Below are positions 38,608 to 50,225 of a DNA stretch of 64,000 nt, piece after piece; positions within the stretch are counted from its first letter, which is position 1; each line of letters starts with the position of its first letter. The DNA comes from Semisulcospira habei. Taxonomy: Eukaryota > Mollusca > Gastropoda > Semisulcospiridae. The notes under the pieces are model-generated. The model searched no databases. It saw only the letters and a program-made list of their open reading frames with translations, and was not told the origin of the DNA. The position numbers and the translations under genes are program-made. Where the stretch lies: contig BTPG01000002.1 in assembly GCA_036245525.1 (NCBI GenBank), forward strand, positions 166,863,501 to 166,927,500, written 5' to 3'.

Positions 38608-38795
38608 CTGCAACAGAGAGTGGAACACACGAGAGGTAACGGCATGTGGCCCGTGCGAACGAAGGGCCAAGTGAGCGAAAACTCACGACCGGCTCTGCAG
38701 TGAAGTCAGGCTGTGTACGAACCAGTGTCTAACTGAGGAAATACCACAGCCGGTCAGGAAAACCTTACTGATAGAGGCACGCCCCGAGACCTTAC
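38608..38795 (-). other. Putative leader intron of E5 gag (188 bp)
   Basis: Donor TTTCCAG then GTAAGG at 38795; acceptor CTCTGTTGCAG at 38608. It is equivalent to the 181-bp introns of E1 and E4. The exon-1 ATG is not preserved in this copy. Confidence 0.5.
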
Positions 38796-38989
38796 CTGGA
38801 AACGTCCAGAGCGACGGGAGGCAAACAAGGAGAGACACCAACCTAGGGGACCACAGGTAGTCCAAGGGAACCACAGGTTATCCAAGGTGAAGCACAACAC
38901 ACCAAGTAATCCAAAAGTATCCACAGGTATCTAATGGCATCCAAGGGTATCCAAAGGCTGAGCAAGGGTACGAAACACCTTACCACTAC

Positions 38990-39198
38990 GAAGCTAAGCG
39001 TTCGACTGGCGTGGCACCACTGCACACGTGACTGGATAGGGAGGGAAGGGAGGCTACTGAGGGTTTATTGGTAATGACTCCCTAGAGTTGCCTCCCTGGT
39101 TGTGTATGTATACACAACAGATTCTTAGGATGAAATTGGTAAGCTAAGTGTACCTTCCATATAGTAATGCCATCGGTAATGTATTTTGAGGAAACAAA
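38990..39198. repeat. Right ITR of E5
   Basis: Pairs with 33140-33300 through CCTCCCTGGTTGTGTATGTA and CTAAGTGTACCTTCCATATA; ends GAGGAAACAAA next to the Tc1 arm. Confidence 0.88.
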
Positions 39199-39918
39199 CT
39201 CGGTAAAGTCGTGATGCACATGCTAAAGGGGTCAGTCGTGAACACAGAACACTTCTGTTTCGCTACAAATACCGGTACAGTAGTGGCATAATTTTCACTT
39301 CCCTAACCATGCCACCACGACGAAGCCCAACGTCAGTATCAAGGCCGGGCGCTAGCATGGCTGCAGGATGGAATTTAAAGACGAGAAGTTGGGAGACGTC
39401 TTGGGGTGTCCCATTCAGTGATCCAGAGGCTGCTGGCACCATTCCAAGAAACTGGAAGGGCAGAACGACGACCCTGCTCAGGACGCCTGCACTGCACCAC
39501 CAATAGGGAGGACAGATACCTCTGTGTGGCAGCTCTGCGCGACCGAACTGTCACGTCAACCACTCTGCGACATCATCTGATGCAAACTAAAAACATTAAC
39601 GTCAGCAGAAGCACAGTCTGCCGACGTCTGCACAAGATTGGACTGGCTTCATGCAGAGCAGCAGTGAGAATACCCCTCACTCCAGCTCATCGCAGAGCCC
39701 GGGTTGCCTGATGTCGTCAACATGTGAGGTGGAACAGACTCCAGTGGACTCAGGTTCTGTTTACTGATGAGTCACAGTTTACTGTGTCCTTCAACAACGG
39801 CAGGGTGAGGGTCTGGAGACGCCAAGGCGAGCGATTCACGGATGGATGCGTCCAAGAGGAGGATCGCTATGGAGGAGGCTCAGTCATGGTCTGGGCAGGC
39901 TTCAGCAGGGAAGGCAGG

Positions 39919-39952
<34 letters not shown>

Positions 39953-40555
39953 ACGTCATCTGTCACCCTGACAGGACTTCGCTATCGAGACGAGATTGTG
40001 CAGCCCCTCATCCAGCCAGCTCTCCAAGCCATAGGCGACAATGCTGTTCTGCAGGACGACAACGCTCGACTTCATCGCGCCCGTGTGTTGGATGAGTACC
40101 TTGAGCAATGTGGCATCATGAGGATGGAGTGGCCAGCTCGATCACCTGATCTGGCTCCCATCGAGCACCTCGGGGCAATGTGTAATCAGCAACCACCCCA
40201 CACCTCAAGGCATCCCCGAGCTGACCCAGTTCCTGCATCAAGAGTGTGAAGCGACCCCACAACATGTTCTCCGAACCCTGGTGAACTCCATGTGTCAACG
40301 CTGCATTGAATGCTTGGCTGCAAATGGTGGGTACACTCGCTACTGACTGGACCAGTCTTGTTTGACTTTTCAAATGAGGGATGGGTGAACATTCTGACGT
40401 ACTGCTATTGTTATAATTGCTTGATTTACTCAAAACTTGAATGAAATTATTACTGTACAAATTAGCAAAATACTGACTCCAGTATTGTTACATTGTTTAT
40501 GTGGCGTTGTCGGTGCGTCTGCGATAAAAAGTGGCCCTTAAGTTTTGACCATTAG
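39199..40555 (+). mobile_element. Tc1-like transposon, right arm
   Basis: Continues the arm cut at 26781 and ends AAGTGGCCCTTAAGTTTTGA CCATTAG, inverted relative to 26531, followed by TA (40556-40557). It encodes the transposase pseudogene in the orientation opposite to DDX27 and to all DIRS copies. Confidence 0.88.
39309..40249 (+). pseudogene. Tc1-like transposase, frameshifted
   Basis: Opens MPPRRSPTSVSRPG, shifts frame, then QRLLAPFQETGRAERRPCSG (paired-like HTH linker), DRYLCVAALRDRTVTSTTL, and after a stop RWNRLQWTQVLFTDESQFTV (first catalytic Asp). YGGGSVMVWAG follows, then a run of 30 C (39920-39949) and NAVLQDDNARLHRARVLDEY (second Asp). The end is WPARSPDLAPIEHL (third acidic residue in SPDLxPIEH). 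The order and the TA-flanked ends identify Tc1/mariner. Frameshifts, a stop and the C run make it dead. Confidence 0.92.
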
Positions 40556-40557
40556 TA

Positions 40558-41058
40558 TATGTCTCTTGCAGTTGGATCACGTTCACTTTTTCTCAGCAGT
40601 TAAGGGGTTAACTAGTGCAGTGCAAGAAAATCCCAACAAAGACAGTAAAACGCTTGGAAACGACTGTTGCAACACATATGTTGTAACTGTGCCTTCTATT
40701 TCTAAGCATGCTTCTTTCTTTGTTGGGATTTTCTTTGCACTTTACATGCATGGTAGTAACCTCTGTGGTCTGGATTGTGCAAAAGACTGCATGGGGTGAC
40801 ATGAAATTTTGTCTTGCTGGTCCTGTTCACAGCAATGCTGATCTTTTCCTAGATGAACATTCAGCCAAATTTCCCCTCGTGGGCCAACAAAATAGATAGT
40901 AGATTTTTGTTAACCTTTTCGTTGTCAGTAGCACTTTTTGTTAAGATGATTCCTGCAGGAATTACTGTGACAAAAAAATGCTGACAGCAAAAGGGTACAA
41001 AGCTTTGCTGATTGTATGCTCCAAAGAGCATTGCAGAATGGAAGAAAACGTTTCATAC
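40558..41058. other. Host intron with dispersed repeats
   Basis: Holds a CTCTTGCAGTTGGATCACGT block of the CTCATGAGGATC repeat family (40560-40615) and an R1-like unit (40690-40775, CTAAGCATGCTTCTTTCTTT). No gene is seen. Confidence 0.55.
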
Positions 41059-41195
41059 CTGCGCCTGTGAGAGGTTGCCGTGTAGCTCACCAACACTGAC
41101 CCCCAATAACCCCAGCACAATGTGCAGGCGATGAGCTTGGACTTTGGTCTGCAGGAACACGATGCATTTGTCGCAAAAGGTCCGGCTCACTAAAG
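41059..41195 (-). CDS. DDX27: DDX27-like helicase exon: motif IV
   Basis: 137 nt, acceptor TTTGTACAG, donor GTATGAAA. The first two bases complete an Ala codon; it ends in phase 0. It encodes LVSRTFCDKCIVFLQTKVQA, HRLHIVLGLLGVSVGELHGN and LSQAQ. CIVFLQTK is motif IV and GELHGNLSQ the conserved domain-2 segment (VGELHGNLSQTQ in vertebrate DDX27). Confidence 0.96.
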
Positions 41196-42107
41196 CTGTA
41201 CAAAAATATAATCATACATGAGTAATCTTATTTCTTGATGGTGGCTAATACGATCCCAAGGTGCAAAAGGCCATGGGGCCTCTGTTGGTCCATGCAGGGT
41301 CAACCACGATAGTTCAAGTGTGGTATCAAAATAGCTATCACAGTTGGTGTGTGTTGTGAACTGTAGTAATGTCTAACAAGATGGGATGAACCATAACCCA
41401 CCAAGTCCCTTCCATATGAGAGCTGTCAAGGGTCTCTACCTTTTTTTTTGGACCTGATTCTGATGTTGAAATATCTCGTTTTGAAAAAAGCCTTGCAGAT
41501 CTGCCAATGCATAACAGTGAACTCTATAAGGGGCGCGGTGCATCGTGTCATTGTCATTTGTCATGACTTATTTTTTTGTTTTTATGTAATTTTATATTTA
41601 ACGTGATGTGAGTTTCACTTTTGCTTCAAAACTTAAGAAAATGGTGACAAAACTAGAATTTCATGGTACAATTTCAGTTTTGTTATAAACTGAGTGAAAT
41701 CAGGCTCTACCCTTGAATTATCATGGTCGTTCCATCTCCTGTAACTGGTATATCATGGTCGTTCTATCTCCTGTAACTGGTACAAAGTCGTTAGGCGACA
41801 CCTCCAAAAAGCAGCCATGGGGTTAAATCATGATACATTCCAGGACATCCAATGAACAAATCAACGTGCCTCTTGCAGCACACCAAGACAACAGGAGCAA
41901 ACTGAGTAGTGCTTGACAGTCTCATCAGTTATGAGATAAACGCACAACGTCCGACAGTCGACTGTCAGCAGCACAATGCCTACACATTGACAGCCTGGCA
42001 CCAACTGTTGCGCTTGGTCAGCAAGTGCCCTTATTTCCCTGCTGTGGGTTAAACGACAAAAAACGAAACAAAAAAAAACAACAAAGACTGCCAAAGAGAA
42101 CACACAC

Positions 42108-42249
42108 CTGCAACAATGGCTTCTCTGTCTCCCTCCCTGTTTTCTCGGATACGGACAAACTCCTGTCGTAATCCTAGTGCAATGTCTGTGTTCTGATTGA
42201 CAAACACTTTCACTGGCTCCTTCAGCGAAACAGCTGCAAGCTCTTGAAC
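42108..42249 (-). CDS. DDX27: DDX27-like helicase exon: interdomain region
   Basis: 142 nt, acceptor CTTTCAG, donor GTGTGTG. It encodes VQELAAVSLKEPVKVFVNQN, TDIALGLRQEFVRIRENREG and DREAIVA plus one base. It matches LASVSLKNPVRIFVNSNTDV and LRQEFIRIRPNREGDREAIV of DDX27, the linker from RecA domain 1 to 2; RQEFIRIR..REGDREAI is diagnostic for the subfamily. Confidence 0.96.
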
Positions 42250-42394
42250 CTGAAAGAAGCATGGATTTATGTAACTCATTTAGCCCTGACAAACTACATG
42301 ATACAAATCTACTAGGTGGACATTAACATTACAGATGGTTGTGATGTTATATATGTACACATACTGTAATCAGTCAGTGTGTTTTAGTCAGGAA

Positions 42395-42890
42395 GGGGGG
42401 GGGGGGGTGGGAGGGGGGAGTGGGGGGAGAAGGGGGGAGGGGGGGTAGGTTACGACTCGGAAGTTGCTCACTGTGCCACGCTGTACGATTGTGCGCTGCG
42501 CCATATTAAAATGAAAACAGTAGCTTGTGCCACTTCCGGTAACATAGCCATTTCAGCAAAGAGCAATATGCGAATACGGCGGAATAGCGATACAATCAAA
42601 TCGCATGTTGTTTTACTTTTACCTCCTTCGGCGGAATCTTGTCATTTGTGCGGGGAAAGCTTACCTTCAACGGCCGAAAATCACCGAAAAGCAGAGGATT
42701 GTCAGGCCTACTACATTCATCTTATAGTGTAAGCAATGAGTTCAAGAAAATGTAAAATTCAACATGTAAACATGCATCATAATTCAAAAAGAATTTCTCA
42801 AAGAATTTGCACTGATCTAAAAAATAACCAAAATGCAGGGGAAAAAGTCAGATTTCCGACAAAAGTCAGAAAAGTCCCATGCCTGAGAAC
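42395..42890 (+). repeat. Dispersed repeat R3, copy 2
   Basis: Second copy of the sequence at 25258-25735, with a degenerate G-rich head (42397-42450) and shared AGCAATATGCGAATACGGCG and GGAATCTTGTCATTTGTGCG. The two copies differ by scattered substitutions and small indels. Confidence 0.75.
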
Positions 42891-42954
42891 AGCTTGAACT
42901 TTTGTCATTTTTTTCCATTACTGCCCTGGCAAGCTACGAGAAGACATGAATCAA

Positions 42955-43055
42955 CTATGCTAGTTCAAGGGTGGTGCCAGAATAGCTTAGTGCCTTCACG
43001 CACCAAGCTATTCTGGCACCACCCTTGAGCTATCACTGCTGCTCCATCTCCCTGA
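42955..43055. repeat. Hairpin repeat, copy 3
   Basis: CTAGTTCAAGGGTGGTGCCA GAATAGCTT is inverted as AAGCTATTCTGGCACCACCC TTGAGCTA. The stem is about 32 bp with a short GTGCCTTCACGCACC-type core. Confidence 0.8.
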
Positions 43056-43189
43056 AATGATGGACAGTCTTTCTAGACACATACAACATTGCGAAATCAA
43101 ATCCATTTTTTGGTGAGAATCCCATGGCCACATTTTCCAAATTCTGGAGTGTCACCTAAATTAGACTATGTAGGAGTTGTAGGAGAAGA

Positions 43190-43290
43190 ATCGACCATGA
43201 CAATTCAAGTTTAGTGCCAGATTAGTTTGGCGCCATCAGATGCCAAGCTGTGGCACTACCCTCGAATTATCATGGTCGAGTCATTGTCCA
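43190..43290. repeat. Hairpin repeat, copy 4
   Basis: CGACCATGACAATTCAAG and its inverted partner CGAATTATCATGGTCG flank TTGGCGCCATCAGATGCCAA. Only 135 bp separate it from copy 3. Confidence 0.8.
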
Positions 43291-43439
43291 CCTTAGTGCG
43301 TCGAGGCTAAATGGGTTAAAATCTCAACATCCAGCAGTTGATCATCGGGGAAAGAAATATCTCTGGCAGCGCCATGCTCCCACACTGACAGCTACAGTTA
43401 AAATGAATTTTTTTTCTAAAATGTATTTTTTTGAAAAAT

Positions 43440-43630
43440 ACTTACCGATGGCATTACTATCTGGGAATACACTCTATTGCCTATAGATTTCAGCAAAAAT
43501 TGTGTGTAGCACACAACTGGGGAGGAGACACCGGGGATCCAAGCACTATGACCCCGGGTGGCCTCCCCTTACTACCCTATCCCGGCGAGCACAGGGCGAC
43601 CTCGTCAGTTTCACACATAGCCACAAGAGG
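43440..43630. repeat. Left ITR of E6
   Basis: Inverted at 49681-49880; contains GGGGAGGAGACACCGGGGAT and CTTACTACCCTATCCCGGCG. Confidence 0.9.
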
Positions 43631-43657
43631 CAAGCGGGGCAGGCGGGAGGGCCATCC

Positions 43658-43757
43658 GAGTAATGCCATCGGTAAGTATTTTTCAAAAAAATACATTTTA
43701 GAAAAAAAAATTCATTTGTTTTTTCAAAATACATTACCGATGGCATTACTATCTGGG
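43658..43757. repeat. ICR of E6
   Basis: Reverse complement reads TATTTTGAAAAAACAAATGA into ATTTTTTTTTCTAAAATG, the right tip joined to the left tip. Confidence 0.9.
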
Positions 43758-43869
43758 AGAATGGCGAACAGGCGGAGGGTGCCGTATCTAACCATAACCC
43801 AACCACTCCGCTGGCCCCCTCGAGAGAGAACTCCCGACGATTTCAGCTATGATGTGCCTAAGACGCCAG

Positions 43870-44985
43870 CGGCGCTCGGAGGGAGTGCTGGGCCGCGGAG
43901 ATGTCGCCCACCCGTGCCAGGGAGTCACGTCGGCCGGATAGGTCTCTTAAGGTAGAAGCGTGCGAAAGTGGAGTCTGAGCGCCAGCCACCCGCTGCCACA
44001 ATATCTTTGACCGAGCAGTTGCGGTCCAGGGCTAGACTGGCGGCTACTGCTCTCACTTCATGCGCCCGGATTTGTAAAGGCTCAGCGCCGCGTGGGGAGA
44101 GGTCTAGGTAGTCTGACCTAATCACCCACCGCAGCCAGGATGACACGATCTGGGCCGAGATGTGGCGTCTGCCCGCGGACAAGGTAAGAAGACTAGGCGC
44201 GAGCGCCCCTGGCGCTGCGGCTGAGAGCGGCGCAGGTAAATCATTAGCGCCCGCACTGGGTCCTGTTGCCGCGATGCAGGGGAGAGGTCCGCTCCACGGA
44301 GGGGCCGTATCGTTAGCACCTGAGGAGCCGCCGCGGGCGGCGGTTCTAGGCCAGGAAGGACGGATCGGAGAGCCTCTGCGCAGAGCCGTCGGAACGAAAC
44401 CGCAAACAGGCTGGGAGCATCGAGAGCGCGTGAAGCTCGCTGACTCGGGACGCTGTAACGAGAGCCAGAAGGAAACAGGTTTTCCGGGTCAAGTCTGAGA
44501 ACCGAGCCAAGGGGAGGGGCTCAAACCGGTCCGTATTCAACCACGTCAGTACCCAGGCAAGATCCCACCGGGGTACTAGGGAACGTGAAACCGGACGTCG
44601 GAGTTCAAAGTGAGCCAGAAATTCGACAGATCCTTGCAGGCGCCTGGGTCCGGAAGACACCGGTGACGGTAGATGTCCGCGATCATAGCGCGGTAGCCCT
44701 TGATGGCGACCGGGGCTAAGCCCCGGTCGTCGAAGAGCCACAGGAAGAACTCCGCCAGTTGGTGGGAGGCTAGGTTAGTGGGAGGGAGCCCATGGGAGGT
44801 GCACCAGGTCTGAAAGACCCTCCACTTGCCTTCGTACACCTTCCTTGTAGAGAGTCTGCGGGCTGCTGCAATTGCCGCCACTGCAGCATCCGAGAACCTC
44901 TAGCAGCGCGGGCGTGCCGGACAACCTCCAAGCGTGTAGGCGGAGGCGTTCGGGGCACGGATGGAAAAGCCGCTGACGGGGCTGC
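43870..44985 (-). pseudogene. E6 tyrosine recombinase, frameshifted just after the catalytic Tyr
   Basis: Reads FFLWLFDDRGLAPVAIKGYR, VTASRVSELHALS (Arg I), RAHEVRAVAASLALDRNCSV (HxxR) and WRSDSTFARFYL. One extra base after the Tyr block turns RDLSG into KRPIRPT with a stop, removing the last 30 or so residues. A further shift lies between 44122 and 44346. Confidence 0.85.
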
Positions 44986-46906
44986 TTGAGCATCGTGGAA
45001 GGGGTAGGAAGCTCCAGAGGAGGGTCCGTTGCAAGCGCGAGGAGGTCCGTGGTCCAGCTCTTGGTCCAGTTGAAGGGGGCCACCAGCAGGAGGACCGCCG
45101 AGCATCCCAGAAGCTTCCGCAGTACCTTCGGAATGAGGACTGACGGGGGGTAGGCGTAAGCAATCAGGCCGACCCAAGGAATGGGGAGCGCGTCCACTGC
45201 CCAAGCGAGTGGATCCAGGACTGGCGAGACGTAGACCGGGAGCTGGCTGTTTCATCTGGTGGCAAACAGATCCACTAGCGGCGTTTCCCAGTGAGAGCAG
45301 AGCAGGCGAAAAATATCCGGGCGTAGGGACCGCTCCGTGTGGAGCAACTGTCCGCGACGAGACAGGGCGTCCGCCATCACGTTGAGGTGGCCAGGGATGT
45401 GGCGGGCTCGTAGGGCAATGCCTCGATCCCTGCACCAGAGGAGAAGGTGGTACCGAAGAATGCAAAGGGAGGGCGAGTGAGTGCCACCCTGATTCTGTAT
45501 GTAAGCCACCACCGTCGAGTTGTCGGAGAGCACGAGGACTTCCTGATTGGCCAAGGTCTCCTGCCAAACGTCGAATGCCAACCCAACTGCCTTCAGCTCC
45601 AGCCAGTTGACGTGATTCCCGAACAGCTCCCGAAGCCAACGCCCGAGGCCGAGAGAAATCCGGTAACAGGTGCGCGCCCCAGCCGGCCTGGCTCGCCTCT
45701 GTACAGAGAGACCACCGAGGCGGCGGGGAGTGTAGGGCACCCCCGAAGCCAGCCAAGCGAGGTCCGCCCACCTCTCGAGGTGAGGACGAGCCAGAGGCGT
45801 GACAGGTACTAGATCCAACAGAGCGCCCGAGGGTCGCCAGTGAAGAAGGAGATGTAGCTGGAGAGGCCGAGCATAAAGTCTGCCCAAGGGAAGCAGGTCC
45901 GCAGCCGCCCTGAGGAGGCCCAGGAGTTGAAGCCAGACCCTGGCGGTGAAGGAGGATCCCATCCCCATCGAAGTCGCTAAGTCGACGATCTTCTGTCGCC
46001 TGGCCAGAGGCAGGCGGGCAAGGTTGAGGTCGGTCAGGAATTCCATCCCCCGATGTAGAAACAGTCGAGAGGGAGAAGATCGGATTTCCCCAATTGAGTA
46101 GGAAACCTAGACGACGCAGAAGGGAAAGCAGGGCATCCCTGTCCATCTGGAGGGCTGCGGAAACCAAGTTGCGCAGTAGAAGGTCGTCCAAGTAATTGGA
46201 GGCCGGGCTCAAGGAGCGCTGACGGAAATAGGCTATCACGGCGTCGAGCAGTCTTGTAAACACCCACGGACTGATGTTGAGGCTGAAAGGAAGGGCGCAG
46301 AACTGGTAGACGATCCCCCCAAGTCAACCGAAGGTACCGGCGAAACGACGGATGAATCGGGACGTGTAGATAGGCGTCTGACAGATCGAGGCTGATCGCA
46401 AAGTCCATCGGCCGGAGGGCCGCACGGAGTGTCCTGGCCGTCTCCATCCTGAAGCGAGGGGCCAAGCCGTCTCCATCCTGAAGCGAGGGGCCAAAGGTCT
46501 CCATCCTGAAGCGAGGGGCCAAGCTGATTGAAGCGAGGGGCCAAGCTGATAAGTCGATAACTGGACGCCACTTGCCGCCTGGTTTGGGAACTAGAAGAGT
46601 CGGCTGTAGAACGCCGGAGAGTCCTGCCGCGAAACCACCTCTGTCGCCGCTTTGGTGAGGAGGGTCGCCACTTCCCCGCGCAGAGCGTCCGCCTGTGTGC
46701 CGTCGAGCGGTTCCTGGGTCCACATGGGTGCTCTGCGAAGAGGTGGAGGCGACAGGAACGAAAGTTGCAGGCCTGCGGTAACGGTGGAAAGAATCCAGGG
46801 GTCGTCCGGGAACAGCGATCTCCAAGATCGCTGAAGCGACAGCCGCCCGCCGACGGGAGGCCCGATTACTGAGGCGGGGGCGGAGGCGGAGGCGGGGGCG
46901 AGTCAA
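44985..46906 (-). pseudogene. E6 reverse transcriptase, RNase H and linker, frameshifted
   Basis: RT is split: SLDLSDAYLHVPIHPSFRRY (46034-46906 frame) slips at about 46315, and FTRLLDAVIAYFRQRSLSPA with SNYLDDLLLRN resumes in the 44770-46263 frame. A second slip follows GFLLNWG. RNase H (45252-46046 frame) keeps HVNWLELKAVGLAFD, VLSDNSTVVAYIQ and RARHIPGHLNVMADALSRRG. A direct repeat (46440-46545) duplicates the FRMET segment several times. Confidence 0.85.
46436..46545. repeat. Short tandem duplication inside E6 RT
   Basis: TCTCCATCCTGAAGCGAGGG GCCAA recurs three times with a fourth partial copy at spacings of about 28 to 31 bp. E3 has a single copy at the same point. Confidence 0.85.
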
Positions 46907-49400
46907 TGAGCCCGACCGCGGCCCGATCTACGGGCACCGCGGGGCCAAGCAGGGCGAGGGGCGGGGCCGGCCTGAGTAGCCTGGAATGGACGGGCCCGAC
47001 CTCGTGAAGATCCGACTGTAGGAAAGGAGGGCCTGAAAGACCGCTGGGCACGACCCCCGCCGTGCGGGGGGCGCGAAAGCGGGTCGAGGCTGGGCTAGAT
47101 GCAGGCTTGGGCCACAAGTCCTTGGAAGATTCCTTAACGGTGTGCCAAGTGTCGCCGAACAGCTGAGGACCACCTAAGGGGGCTTGACGGAGCTGGGTCT
47201 TCACTGACAAGGGAAGGTCCGAGCAGAGGCGCAAAAGGGTATCCCTCCTCCAGAGGTCGCATTTGGCAGCTGCTGCCCTGGCGGTGGCGGAAGAATGGTA
47301 GGCGGACCGGTTGGCCGCTATCAGGATGGACTGCACGTCACGAAGCGGGGACTGAGCCTCCAGGTCCCACGTATCCTGTAGGCACTGCAGGGCTGCCTGG
47401 GTAGCCAGTTCCAAACCCGAGCACGCCAGCGAGTTCCGCGCTAAGGAGGCGATCCTGTCGAGAGGCCGACGCCACGAGTTCTGGACGAGCCTGCGGCCGC
47501 CCGCCTGTAGTAAGGCCGCCGCATCCACCGCTGGAAAAGGTATGGCGAAGGCTTGGGAGTGTCCAGCGTACCAGGCCTGGCGGAAGCTTAAGTTGATTCC
47601 CACCGGCGATCGAGCGGCGGTAAAGTATCCCGTGTCGCCGAAAGCGTCGTTACGCAGCTGGGAGGAGAAGCATCGGTGAGGTCCCGGAAGCCGGCTTGCG
47701 GGAGGACTTGCGGCGCTGGACTTGCCTCTGCGCGTCGACCATGGCCGAAGCCTGTCTCTTCGGAGGAGGCGAAGGCGGACAGACGTCGGGCGGTAGGGAC
47801 TTGGTGATAAGCCTTGAAGCCTCACCCAGCGCGTGGACCGTCTGTGATCCGAGCGAAGGGCTGGCAACATCTGACGAGGCGGAGGCCGACGCGACAGCGG
47901 AAAAGGCGGGAAGGAGAACCAGCCGCCGAGTCCTGCAAGAAGATCGCCGAGGCCGAGTCCGATGGATGAAGGCTGAGGACGTCCGGTTCCAAAACTGATC
48001 TTCTCGCGGCAAAGACGAAAGGGGCGAGCGGCTACGAGAGCGCCGCACCGCCGCGCGCGAGGTAGACGCAGCCGCCCGCGACGCACGCAAAGAGGCGCGC
48101 CGCGGCGACGGAGGGACCGTGGCAAAGCGACGGTCCACCTCGAAGTCGGGATCCGCACGCGGCAGCCGACGTGAGCGACAAACCGCGATCGGAATACCGA
48201 GGAAGTGGCCTGGTCACCCCTGGCCCGCCCGGGAGAACCGGTGCGAGGAGGGGGGGGGGGGGGGGACCGCCAATAGTCTCCCCTAGCCCGCTCAGGAAAG
48301 GCGGAGCGGGGAGGGGACAAATACCGGGCACGCGGCCCCCCGTCCGATGTTTCGGACCGTAGAGGACGCGCGATGTCACACCGGGCCCGCCTGGTCGATA
48401 CGAGGCGGGGGGGGGGGGGGGGGGGGGGGACAGTCTAGGGTCGCGCCAAGCCCGCTCAGGAAAGGCGGAGCGGGGAGGGGACGATTTATGAGCCCGCTGC
48501 CCCAGCTCCGAAGCCTCGGAGTGAGGGGGGGGGGGGGGGGGGGGCGAGGGTCCAAGTCACACCGGGCCCGTCCGGTCGATACGAGCCGGGGGGGGGGGGA
48601 CAGTCTACGGTCACGCCAAGCCCGCTCAGGCGAAGCGAAGCGGGGAGGGGACAATTATGTGCACGCGACCCCCGCTCCGACTCCTCGGAGCGTGGGGGGC
48701 GAGAGTCAACCACACCCCGGGCCCGCCCAGGCGAGACGGGGCGGGCGGGGGGGGGGAAGAAAGCGAAGCATGCCGTGCCCGTTCGGAAAATACAGAGCGG
48801 GTAGGCAGCATTACTAACGGTCTCGTCACGTTCCGAAGCCTCGGTGCGTGAGCGAGAGCATTTCTTATCACGTTTACTCTCTTTCTTATGATTGCGTTCC
48901 GTCACCCGTCCCCGCTCCGGAGACCTAGAGCCGGGGGTGGCTGACGAACGCTCATCTCTCCCAGACCGCTCGCCCGAAGCAGAGCGGGGGGTGGGAACCA
49001 AAATGGGCTCAAGCCACGCGCTAACGAAGCAGAGCGTGGGGAGCGTGACTCCGAAACTCGCCTACCCTGCTCCGAAGACTCGGAGAGGGGAGGGAGAACC
49101 TGCGAGGTAACGGTACAAGAAGGGGACTTACTTACCTGTGGGCCGGAAAGCCCGATGCGCCGAGGGAAGTACGTCCACCCGTGGAGGATCCCGTGGAGAC
49201 CGAAGCGGGCGAGGGGACCGGTCACGCCTGAAGAAGTCCCACCTGCGCGAACACCGGTCTTCCGTCCAAGCGGCGCCACCATCACACGTTCCGTCCGAAG
49301 CACAGCCCGAACACGGCAAGCAAGAGTCGAGTGCATCATCCGGCCACTGGAAGTCCCCGCACGGCGGCAAGTCTTCGACACAGAAGAAGCCAAAAGGCCC
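46907..49400 (-). pseudogene. E6 gag
   Basis: Finger end at about 49280-49380 (PPCGDFQWPDDALDSCLPCS, GCASDGTC), Ser/Arg/Glu-rich spacer (ERSGRDERSSATPGSRSPER), G-run array at 48190-48760 encoding polyproline units, and core at 47100-47760 (SFRQAWYAGHSQAFAIPFPA, RNSLACSGLELATQAALQ, LRQAPLGGPQLFGDTWHTV). Several frame changes occur at the G runs. Confidence 0.75.
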
Positions 49401-49680
49401 TAAACCAACTACGCCGGCGAAGAAAGTCAACCGTGCACAAAACAACCGGGCACAAGTCACGTGCGTCGTCGAACCCCAAGGCCAAGCCAAGGGTGAACTC
49501 ACAAAGTCAGAGCCGGTAAAACCGGTCGGCGCACAGGTCACAATGAGTCCAATTGTCAAAGGAAAAACCACGAATGTAGTGAGTCCAGGGCTGAATCGAA
49601 GACTCCAATTCAAGCCCACAGTCAGAAACCACTGAAACCCGTAGAACGGAGAAAGGCAAAAACTCAACCGTCCCCGGTCG

Positions 49681-49880
49681 AGCTATGAGTGAAACTGACG
49701 AGGTCGCCCTGTGCTCGCCGGGATAGGGTAGTAAGGGGAGGCCACCCGGGGTCATAGTGCTTGGATCCCCGGTGTCTCCTCCCCAGTTGTGTGCTACACA
49801 CAATTTTTGCTGAAATCTATAGGCAATAGAGTGTATTCCCAGATAGTAATGCCATCGGTAATGTATTTTGAAAAAACAAA
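49681..49880. repeat. Right ITR of E6
   Basis: Inverted partner of the left ITR; ends GTATTTTGAAAAAACAAA. Confidence 0.9.
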
Positions 49881-49992
49881 CATCATGCTGGCCCTGAACA
49901 CAGCTCCAGGTTCAACTGCACAGCACCAGAGGATATAGCACAACAGCATGGAACCGTATCAGTATTAGTAATAACATTATCTCTAGTCTCAC

Positions 49993-50092
49993 CTCCTCTG
50001 TCATGGTGGCCGAAAAAAGCATGGTCTGTCGCTGGAAGTTACACAAGCGAATGATCTCCTTCATCTGCTCAGCGAAGTATTCATCCAACATT
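49993..50092 (-). CDS. DDX27: DDX27-like helicase exon: motif III
   Basis: 100 nt, acceptor CTGTCCAG, donor GTGAGAC. The first A completes AGA (Arg). It encodes [20 protein letters not shown] and [16 protein letters not shown] is motif III, which couples ATP hydrolysis to unwinding; MLDEYFxEQMKEII and [11 protein letters not shown] are the DDX27 signature after DEAD. Confidence 0.97.
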
Positions 50093-50099
50093 CTGGACA

Positions 50100-50225
50100 G
50101 GACCGAAAATTCACTCATTAAACCCTTCCCTGCCGAGAAAATGTGAACACGATCCAACTGCATGAGATACAGACCTTCATGAGTCCTGCAGTTGCGGGGG
50201 CTCATGAAGATCGATACCTCTTGCT
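50100..50225. repeat. Dispersed CTCATGA-type repeat copy
   Basis: TTGCGGGGGCTCATGAAGAT and CGATACCTCTTGC match blocks at 5981, 6905, 10668, 26251 and 40560. Flanking TTAAACCCTTCCCTGCCGAG is also shared (as a GGCAGTGAAGGGGTTAA-type string). Confidence 0.6.

Larger units (their letters stand above)
33138..39198 (-). mobile_element. DIRS-type retrotransposon E5, main part
   Basis: Begins at AATACTTACCGATGGCATTA directly after E4, lacking the terminal 35 bp stranded at 26782, and ends GAGGAAACAAA at 39198. It is inserted in the Tc1-like transposon. It carries degraded gag, RT with YLDD, RNase H lacking its first part in frame, and a recombinase without HxxR. A foreign block of about 570 bp sits between its left ITR and ICR. 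Confidence 0.92.
43401..49880 (-). mobile_element. DIRS-type retrotransposon E6
   Basis: 6480 bp in the intron between the helicase exons at 42249 and 49993. The two ITRs look identical over about 185 bp although the coding part is full of frameshifts. Sister copy of E3 (same ITR family, same gag array). It serves as the empty-site reference for the LINE in E3. Confidence 0.93.
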
